Source of the DNA: DATFXM01 sp035315885
GTDB taxonomy: Bacteria > Acidobacteriota > Blastocatellia > UBA7656
DNA: 27,679 bases
Direction of reading: 5' to 3'
NCBI GenBank assembly: GCA_035315885.1
Contig: DATFXM010000172.1
Location: forward strand, 1-27,679
Shown: piece by piece, positions 8,634 to 14,974 of the stretch
How the letters are laid out: each line of letters starts with the position of its first letter
Position numbering within the stretch: position 1 is the stretch's first letter
Notes under the pieces: model-generated
Databases searched by the model: none
What the model saw: the letters and a program-made list of their open reading frames with translations, nothing else
Told to the model about the DNA's origin: nothing
Translations under genes and position numbers: made by a program

Positions 8634-9643
8634 GCAATGTCTTCCTGTTTCAATATCTCGTCCTTGAAAACGGGACGGCATAGTTGGCGCCCGATCAGGT
8701 CCTCGAGCTTCGAGGCGGGGATTCCTGTACCGGGCTTCTTTGCCGTGAGATGCTCGCGCTTCAGAATTGTTCCTGACGCGAGGTCGGTTCTTGCTACTAC
8801 ACTCTTGTTGAACATCCGGCGCATATCGGAAAGTTCCGCTGCCACCGAATCCTTGTCGACCGGATTGGCTAACATCTTCTCGATCGCGCGAACTCCTGTC
8901 ACGAGCTGTGCCAGAGCGGTTCCAGTAAGCGAGACCGGAACATCAGGTCCGAACATCTCGCGACTGAACGTCGCATGTACTTCGATCACCGAGGCACCAA
9001 GCGTCGCCGCCGCAAGTCCGGCGTAAATTTCCCCGGAGTGATCCGAAAGACCCACGGCACAGCCGTAACGCTGCTTGAACCACGGGATCATGTTCAGCCC
9101 GACTCGCTCCGCGGGAGTCGGATACATCGATGTACACTGCATCACCGTCAGCGGCAGCCCTCTCGATTTCACTTTTTCAACCGCACTGTCGATCTCGCTA
9201 ATGGGACTCATCCCGGTGGACAACAGAACAGGCAGTCTCGTCTCGGTGATCCTCTCGAACATTGGGCCGCTGGTGACCTCGCCCGAAGCGATTTTCCAGG
9301 CAGCAACTCCGATACGGGTCAACAGCTCCACCGCTTCGACCGAGAACGGAGAGCTTAAAAACGCAACTCCTCGATCATCACAATGTCGCTTGAGACCGGC
9401 CCATTGTTCTTCAGTGAACTCCATGCGCTTCCAGTAGTCGTAGCGCGACTCGTCTTGCAGACTGAACTTCACACGCCAAGGCTCGCTGGGGGTGCTTTCG
9501 GCGGCGGCGATGTGAGTCTGGAACTTGACTGCGTCCGCGCCCGCCCCTGCAATCAGGTCGATAAAGGCATGCGCCATTCCCAGACTCCCGTCGTGGGATT
9601 GCGCTACTTCTCCGATGATGAACACGCGATTGTCAGGGATCAC
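8630..9643 (-). CDS. neuB: N-acetylneuraminate/legionaminate synthase with SAF domain
   Basis: A 337-residue nonulosonate synthase that condenses an N-acylated hexosamine with phosphoenolpyruvate. The TIM barrel runs from about 5 to 260: IIGEVAQSHDGS (9-20), DAVKFQTH (37-44, Lys40 in the PEP site), KIASGEV (117-123), STGMS (142-146), VGLSDHSG (197-204) and EVHATFSREM (221-230, metal and PEP ligands). The C-terminal antifreeze-like SAF domain covers about 275-337, with AKKPGTGIP (301-309), which closes over the partner active site of the dimer. The start is a GTG whose GTGA overlaps the stop of the GT4 gene. The length matches the family. Motifs are shared by Neu5Ac and legionaminate synthases, so the product is given only as a nonulosonic acid. 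Confidence 0.95.
   Translation of the reverse strand: MIPDNRVFIIGEVAQSHDGSLGMAHAFIDLIAGAGADAVKFQTHIAAAESTPSEPWRVKFSLQDESRYDYWKRMEFTEEQWAGLKRHCDDRGVAFLSSPFSVEAVELLTRIGVAAWKIASGEVTSGPMFERITETRLPVLLSTGMSPISEIDSAVEKVKSRGLPLTVMQCTSMYPTPAERVGLNMIPWFKQRYGCAVGLSDHSGEIYAGLAAATLGASVIEVHATFSREMFGPDVPVSLTGTALAQLVTGVRAIEKMLANPVDKDSVAAELSDMRRMFNKSVVARTDLASGTILKREHLTAKKPGTGIPASKLEDLIGRQLCRPVFKDEILKQEDIA
8641..8646 (-). promoter_or_regulatory. Shine-Dalgarno AGGAAG for neuC
   Basis: AGGAAG on the minus strand, 7 bp before the ATG at 8633 and inside the 3' end of neuB. It supports the short NeuC start and the ATGA coupling. Confidence 0.7.
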
Positions 9644-10896
9644 GATAGACTTGTTCCGAGGCAGGAGAGCGCTCGACGAAAGGCTCCCAGTTGAGATTCC
9701 AGGGTAAATTCGCGATCGAACGTTGCCTTGGCCGCCCGGCCCAGGCGTTCTCGTCGATCGGCGTCACGCGCCAGATCAACGAGGGCGCCAGGAAATTCAT
9801 CGAGCGACGGAAGGACAACGCAATTCTCACCGTCGATTGCCTCCGGCGACCCCGCAACCGCGGCTCTCGTAGTCACTACGACCTGCGCGTGATTGAACAA
9901 TAGAGGGAGCTTGGTTCGCGTACCGGTGTCGTAGACATACGGTATGACCGCTATATCAAACTGCCGCAGCACCGACGACAAATCAAACACCGAACCGACA
10001 AGCCTCGCACCTTTTTCACGCAACTGATCCAGGAGGACCTTCTTGGCTCTGGAAGCGTCGCCTACGATCAACAACTCCGGACGGTCAACCTTATCGCCTG
10101 AGCCGGTGACCACGAGGTCGTGCACCTGGTTGAGGTACGACGTCAAGCCCACATGGTTGGCGGTTGTGTTGAGCCCACCCAGGTGAACGATTCGTGCCTT
10201 CGCCTCTGCGCGCAACGATGCAGGCGGCGCCGGCAGTCGAGCGTACGTCGTTGGAATGACGTGCGGAGTGCGTCTGCCGATCCAATTCAGTTCTCTTGCT
10301 TCGGTGGCCGAGCCGGTGATGACCAGCGAACTGCGCTTCACTATTCGATGTTCAGCTCGCTTCATTGCTGAACCCATGATCCTGTCGCTCAAGTAGTATC
10401 GTCCGGTTGATGACTGACGGCGCACGTCCTGGATTCGATGAATCCAGTCGTGATGAGAATAGATCCACGGAACTTCACAGTTCGCCGCGCACGCGACCGC
10501 GGCGCTTAGCGTCCATTCAGTCCACAAACAGTCGGGACCGATTCTGTCGAGCGCTTCAGCAAACGAACTGCGCAGTTGTCTTACTGCCGGGAACGACAAT
10601 TCGATCGGATGAGCTGCCGCTTGTCTGATCAACTCCATCCTGCGCGGTGATTGCGTGCGGGAAGAAAACATGACGTCTTGCCAGCTCGCAGCTTTCTTGC
10701 GAACGGAATCAGTTTCAACTGCTCGATCCACTTCGTGTAAGAACACTCTTTCGGCAGCCTCGCCGTCGAGCAGTCTTAGAACGTGCAGCTCAACGCCAAG
10801 ACTTGATAGCGCGAGAAACGAACCCAGGCACCGGCTCGCCCCACCGGAAAAGTTCGGCGAAAGCGGTGCGTTCGGAAATACGAATAGACACTTCAT
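9640..10896 (-). CDS. GT-B (family 4-like) glycosyltransferase
   Basis: A 418-residue glycosyltransferase of the GT-B, family 4-like type. The N-terminal lobe opens with MKCLFVFPNAPLSPNFSGGA (1-20), in which the glycine-rich turn is typical of GT4. SHHDWIHRIQDVRR (near 145-158) is the usual acceptor-lobe region. The C-terminal lobe contains VGSVFDLSSVLRQFDIAVIPY and GTRTKLPLLFNHAQVVVTT, matching the donor-binding segment where GT4 enzymes place G-x-x-x-K. No membrane segment is seen. I chose the ATG at 10896, 34 bp after the preceding stop; a TTG at 10938 overlapping that stop is possible. Neither has a good Shine-Dalgarno. Its stop overlaps the neuB GTG, tying it to the nonulosonate cassette. 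It may use an NDP-hexose; the donor is unknown. Confidence 0.87.
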   Translation of the reverse strand: MKCLFVFPNAPLSPNFSGGASRCLGSFLALSSLGVELHVLRLLDGEAAERVFLHEVDRAVETDSVRKKAASWQDVMFSSRTQSPRRMELIRQAAAHPIELSFPAVRQLRSSFAEALDRIGPDCLWTEWTLSAAVACAANCEVPWIYSHHDWIHRIQDVRRQSSTGRYYLSDRIMGSAMKRAEHRIVKRSSLVITGSATEARELNWIGRRTPHVIPTTYARLPAPPASLRAEAKARIVHLGGLNTTANHVGLTSYLNQVHDLVVTGSGDKVDRPELLIVGDASRAKKVLLDQLREKGARLVGSVFDLSSVLRQFDIAVIPYVYDTGTRTKLPLLFNHAQVVVTTRAAVAGSPEAIDGENCVVLPSLDEFPGALVDLARDADRRERLGRAAKATFDREFTLESQLGAFRRALSCLGTSLS

Positions 10897-10930
10897 AGAT
10901 GGATGCGAATGATCAGTCGAGAAAGCTCGG

Positions 10931-12646
10931 CTAGACAATCAGGTCGGGAGCTTCGCTGTTCGTACTCCAATCCGAAAAACGTCCGATCGACTCCGCTGTC
11001 TCGAACTCCTCCAGCGAACGTGCGCGTATTCGGACGTTCTGATGCAGGGCGCTTCTCGCCTCGCATACAGGCCGCATACTCACTTCCGAGACGTCCTCAA
11101 ATGACGTCTGGCGCCGGACAAGAGTCCAGTAGGCATGTCGCAACGCCAGTTCGCTTTGGTTAGGCGGAACTGGTGCCACTGTGTGCAACGACGCCAGCTT
11201 CTCTTCGTACTCTTCACGAGTCCTCGAGTCGTTTGTGAAACCGTAGCCGTCGTAGCGGCCAGTCCCCGCAGTCAACGCGGGCACCCCAAAACACGGCGTC
11301 TCCATACCGATGGTCCCGCGCACCGTCAGGCAATAGTCCATTATCGGAAAGAGTGCGCGAGTGTTGATCTCGGTGTCCGCGTGAAGAATCTTTACGTGTT
11401 CGGGCAGCGGACCGAGCTTGCGCAACGCAATCATCTCGGTTTCCTCAGTAACTCCGTCTTCCCTTTTCAGTTTGAACACGTTTGCAGGATGCAGCTTGAT
11501 AACCCAGTTGAGATTCGGGTTGGCGCTTGCGGCGCGAGTCGTCTCAACCAACCATTGCTCGTAGTCGTCGTAGACGTCTTCGCCGTCGAAGAAACTTGCA
11601 TCCCAGGAAATATGAGAGAACACCAACGCCGTTTTCTTCCGCGGATCAAGGCCGAGCCTTGCGCGTACACTGTCCTCCGGGACAACGCGCTTTCCAGCCT
11701 GATACAGATTGACGTCCATTAGCGAGGCTGGGTCATATCGCTCGGCAAAATTCTCATCAAGTTCCTTGCGCTGCGATTCGGTCAGCGGAGTGTCCTTGAG
11801 CTGCTCCCAGGTTGGCTCCGAGATAGAGAAAAGCGCCTTACCGGCGGTCGAGAGGCTGTAGCGCTTGAAAAGCCAGCAGCCTCGCCTTTGACCCATTTCC
11901 ATTCGAATCGCGTCTACGCCGCGCAACAACCCAACCTCATAGATGCCTCCATTCGGCGCATAACCGGCGTCTCTGACAAGCATCTTCTCGACGTGGTGAC
12001 CGTCGAAAAACCGTTCGGCAACCAGCACGCTTCTGATCGCATCGGCGAGATGGTTCGAGAAGATCCCTCGCAACTCGGAATCATTCAGATCGAACTGGCC
12101 ACGCAGCAGTACCCTTGTAGCTCTCGAAAGCGCATGCTTGCCGACCTGGACGCCGCGGAACTTCAAATCCTTTATCTCGCTCACCGGCGGTCGGTTCTCG
12201 AGGAGCTCGTCGACGATATTCCGAACTTCCGACTCGCGAGGGCCGAAGTCCCGCACGTAGTGATCCCAGAACAGGAGGTTCCTCTCGCCAAACCCGAAAA
12301 GCTTGAAATATTCTTGCGCGACCTTGTTGTACGACTTGGTAACTATGATCGGGGTGTAGCCGCGAAGCTGTAGCGCCTTCGCGAACATCGCGTGAAACTT
12401 CACGAGTACAGGCAAGTCCGACGAGCTGATCACCAGCAATTCTTTCTTCGGATCGGCGCGGTGCTCGCCCAGGTTCAGAAACCCGCCAATCGACCTGCGA
12501 GTAGTCGCAAGGTCGCGCTCCACCTCCAACCAGTTTTGGCGATAGCTTCTGTCGGACAGGATTCGTTGAGCCTTCATCACCTCGCGATAAATACCGATGC
12601 GCCGAAGAGTGTGCCCTATTGCGGACTTGATACTTGAGGATTGCAT
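10931..12646 (-). CDS. Large GT-B capsule-synthesis-like glycosyltransferase
   Basis: A 571-residue protein with two Rossmann-like lobes. The N-terminal lobe begins at about 69 with ELLVISSSDLPVLVKFHAMF and continues through RGYTPIIVTKSYNKV. The C-terminal lobe starts near 338 with KTALVFSHISWDA, then FDGEDVYDDYEQW (353-365), NWVIKLHPAN (380-389) and the donor loop TVRGTIGMETPCFGVPALTA (441-460). KLHP plus the glycine-rich TIGMET loop places it with capsule-type (KpsC/KpsS-like, CDP-glycerol transferase-like) GT-B enzymes. There is no membrane segment. The ATG follows the wzt stop by 10 bp with an AGAGAG stretch upstream, so it is coupled to the exporter. Its relation to the second KLHP/RLHP-type protein at the left of the window is structural only; their sequences are clearly different. 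It could be the chain polymerase or the nonulosonosyltransferase. Confidence 0.8.
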   Translation of the reverse strand: MQSSSIKSAIGHTLRRIGIYREVMKAQRILSDRSYRQNWLEVERDLATTRRSIGGFLNLGEHRADPKKELLVISSSDLPVLVKFHAMFAKALQLRGYTPIIVTKSYNKVAQEYFKLFGFGERNLLFWDHYVRDFGPRESEVRNIVDELLENRPPVSEIKDLKFRGVQVGKHALSRATRVLLRGQFDLNDSELRGIFSNHLADAIRSVLVAERFFDGHHVEKMLVRDAGYAPNGGIYEVGLLRGVDAIRMEMGQRRGCWLFKRYSLSTAGKALFSISEPTWEQLKDTPLTESQRKELDENFAERYDPASLMDVNLYQAGKRVVPEDSVRARLGLDPRKKTALVFSHISWDASFFDGEDVYDDYEQWLVETTRAASANPNLNWVIKLHPANVFKLKREDGVTEETEMIALRKLGPLPEHVKILHADTEINTRALFPIMDYCLTVRGTIGMETPCFGVPALTAGTGRYDGYGFTNDSRTREEYEEKLASLHTVAPVPPNQSELALRHAYWTLVRRQTSFEDVSEVSMRPVCEARSALHQNVRIRARSLEEFETAESIGRFSDWSTNSEAPDLIV

Positions 12647-12656
12647 TCTGATCTCT

Positions 12657-14042
12657 CTATAAAGGTAGTCGTGTCTCGGTATTCAGTACGATGTTCTCTG
12701 GCTCAGGAACCAGCTCGGGCAGTTCTCGAACCGCAGCGGGTGCTCCATCGATCAGCAATTCGGTATCCCACGCAAGCTTGGGTCTCACCACCCCCACCCA
12801 CTTGCCGCGATACTCTCTGCGCATTGCGCCCGTGTCGTGGACAAAGAAGCTCACCGCCTCATCAACGCAGACCTCGCGGTTTGCCATGTCGCTGAGAACG
12901 AGGACTCTGATCGTGTAACGGCCATCGTTCAAGAGATTGCTCGGGATGCGGCAGACTGACCGGAACAACCCAACCGGATGTGCCTTGCCGAACCATTGAT
13001 CGCGAATCAAATTTGCCGAATGAGCATTCAGCGAGGAAAGCACTGAGACGCCCATCTGATCTTTCAGATGTACGCTTACGGCGAGTTGCGCGTCCTGCTT
13101 CAGATTCCAGAACTCGATCTCGACGTTTATGTCTTGTTCAATGTCCACATCGGCGGAAGTCTTATCACCCGCGACTACTCGCACCGCGCGAAGCCGCACA
13201 TTGTCATTGCCGGGAGCGCTCGAGGGATCCCACAAGGCTTCTCCCTGTCCTTCGGCGCCAATCTCCAGGTAGTCGCTGACAACCGCGTCGGATGGCCCTT
13301 CAGCTTTTTTCTCCCCATCAACAAGCAGGATTGACTTTGGACAAAGGCTTACCAGCGCACCCATGTTATGACTGACGAACAGAACCGTTCGGCCATCTCT
13401 TGCTACGTCTCCCATTTTGCCGAGGCACTTCTTTTGAAAGGCCGCGTCCCCTACTGCAAGCACTTCGTCGATGAGAAGGATTTCAGGCTCGAGGTGGGCG
13501 GCCACCGAGAACGCAAGCCTCACTCTCATTCCGCTCGAGTAATGTTTGACGGGAGTATCTATGAACTTCTCTACGCCGGAGAACTCGACGATCTCGGCAA
13601 ACTTGCGATCGATCTCGCCGCGGCGCATGCCGAGCACCGCGCCGTTCAGGTAGACATTCTCGCGGCCGGTGAGCTCCGGGTGAAATCCCGTACCGACCTC
13701 AAGGAGGCTGGCAACGCGACCGGTGATTTCAATGCGACCGGAAGTCGGGTCGGTGATCTTGGCCAGAATCTTCAGCAGAGTGCTCTTGCCCGCTCCATTT
13801 CGGCCGATGATTCCGACCACGTCGCCGTGACGTACATCGAACGACACGTCGCGAAGTGCCCAGAGCACGTCAGCCTCTTCGTGATCACGAAATCGGCTGA
13901 GGTTGCGAAGCTTCCTGATGTTTGAAAGAGGAGACTTCAGCATCGCGGAGACGGCGCCCGCCAACGTGTCGGGACGCTGCTCCTTCATTCCTATTCTGTA
14001 TCGCTTTGAAAGGTGCTCGACCTTTATCGCAAGGTTGCTCAT
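12657..14042 (-). CDS. wzt: Polysaccharide ABC exporter ATPase with C-terminal recognition domain
   Basis: A 461-residue ATP-binding subunit of an O-antigen/capsule/teichoic-acid exporter. Walker A is GRNGAGKS (80-87), the Q-loop/GFHPELTGREN region (119-129) is typical of the Wzt/TagH group, the signature is YSSGM (168-172), Walker B is ILLIDE (188-193) and the H-loop is SHN (His225). Residues from about 275 to 425 form an extra beta-rich domain (for example DVDIEQDINVEIEFW and CRIPSNLLNDGRYTI) equivalent to Wzt-C. In studied systems that domain recognises the modified non-reducing end of the glycan. Its presence implies a capped, intracellularly finished polymer and fits the methyltransferases here. 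It is separated from wzm by 95 bp, in which I see nothing convincing beyond weak AT-rich sequence. Confidence 0.95.
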   Translation of the reverse strand: MSNLAIKVEHLSKRYRIGMKEQRPDTLAGAVSAMLKSPLSNIRKLRNLSRFRDHEEADVLWALRDVSFDVRHGDVVGIIGRNGAGKSTLLKILAKITDPTSGRIEITGRVASLLEVGTGFHPELTGRENVYLNGAVLGMRRGEIDRKFAEIVEFSGVEKFIDTPVKHYSSGMRVRLAFSVAAHLEPEILLIDEVLAVGDAAFQKKCLGKMGDVARDGRTVLFVSHNMGALVSLCPKSILLVDGEKKAEGPSDAVVSDYLEIGAEGQGEALWDPSSAPGNDNVRLRAVRVVAGDKTSADVDIEQDINVEIEFWNLKQDAQLAVSVHLKDQMGVSVLSSLNAHSANLIRDQWFGKAHPVGLFRSVCRIPSNLLNDGRYTIRVLVLSDMANREVCVDEAVSFFVHDTGAMRREYRGKWVGVVRPKLAWDTELLIDGAPAAVRELPELVPEPENIVLNTETRLPL

Positions 14043-14137
14043 TTCAGAATTTCAACTTGTGTGACGAAAATGTTGTTGTCCGCGCTATGCGTCACCAATC
14101 GAGTGGGGTTTCGGTGCACATCGGGGACGACACCAAC

Positions 14138-14971
14138 TTACGCGACGTCGGCAAAGACTCTTTCCATTCGGCGAAAATAGAGAGCTCCCGACAGGGCGAT
14201 CGTAAGCGCACTGGCGCTCCCGACCGCGATGAGATCCCACGGCATCGGATGTCGCCCGAGAAGCGCCGACCTGAAGCCTTCGATCACTCCGGCCATCGGA
14301 TACAACCCGTAGATCAGTCGATATGAACTCGGGATCAGCGACACGGGCCACACAACCGGCGCGGCGTACATCAGAAGCTGCAACAGGAACTCTGTCGCAT
14401 GCTTGACGTCCCTGTACTGAATGGCCATCGCCGAAAGCCACAGGCCGGTTCCAATTGCGGTGGTCATCATCAGCAGAATCAACAGCGGGAGGAACACCAG
14501 GTTGCGATTGGGTAGAATGCCGTACGCAACCATAAGCCCACCCATGATCAGGAACGCAATTCCGCAGTCAACCAGCTTCGCCAGCACCGGGGTCATCGGA
14601 ATGATCAATCGAGGGAAGTACACCTTCGTCAGCATCTGAGAGTTGCTGATCAGGCTGTCCGTCGATCCGCTGAGTGATGCGGAAAAATAAGTCCACGGAA
14701 TCAGCGCCGCATAAGAGAAGACCGGGTAAGGCAACCCGTCGCTTGGCACGCGAGCGAGGCGGCCAAATACGACGTAAAACAGAGCCATGCTGAACACCGG
14801 ACGAATCACCGCCCAGGCAAACCCGAGCGCGGTTTGCTTGTACAAGACCCGAACATCTCTCCACACCATGAAGTAGAACAGGTCGCGATACTCCCGTAGC
14901 TCCCGCCAGTCGAACAGACGCCAACCCGTTTGCGGCTCAATTACGCTAGTACGAACGCCTTCGGCGATCAT
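14138..14971 (-). CDS. wzm: Polysaccharide ABC exporter permease
   Basis: A 277-residue ABC-2 type permease of the Wzm/KpsM/TagG group. After a cytoplasmic start (RELREYRDLFYFMVWRDVRV) there is the conserved YKQTALGFAWAVIRP (about 45-59). Six hydrophobic segments follow, including FSMALFYVVFGRLA, FSYAALIPWTYFSASL, KLVDCGIAFLIMGGLMVAYG, FLPLLILLMMTTAIGTGLWLSAM, LLMYAAPVVWPVSLIP and a last one near the C-terminus. YFPRLIIPMTPVLAKLVD and NPMAGVIEGFR-like (YPMAGVIEGFRSALLG) are hallmarks of the family. It should form the membrane channel with Wzt. The ATG at 14971 is chosen over the adjacent TTG at 14974 because GAGGAG lies 6 bp upstream. It begins 3 bp after the beta-helix gene's stop. Confidence 0.95.
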   Translation of the reverse strand: MIAEGVRTSVIEPQTGWRLFDWRELREYRDLFYFMVWRDVRVLYKQTALGFAWAVIRPVFSMALFYVVFGRLARVPSDGLPYPVFSYAALIPWTYFSASLSGSTDSLISNSQMLTKVYFPRLIIPMTPVLAKLVDCGIAFLIMGGLMVAYGILPNRNLVFLPLLILLMMTTAIGTGLWLSAMAIQYRDVKHATEFLLQLLMYAAPVVWPVSLIPSSYRLIYGLYPMAGVIEGFRSALLGRHPMPWDLIAVGSASALTIALSGALYFRRMERVFADVA

Positions 14972-14974
14972 CAA

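Noticed and set aside
8253..9026. Plus-strand open frame of about 257 codons across neuC and neuB
   Set aside because: It spans two well-supported minus-strand genes, and its product is low-complexity Arg/Ser-rich sequence without motifs.
14043..14137. Possible promoter or small gene between wzm and wzt
   Set aside because: There is no convincing -10/-35 pair, no ribosome-binding site with a matching frame, and no strong hairpin.
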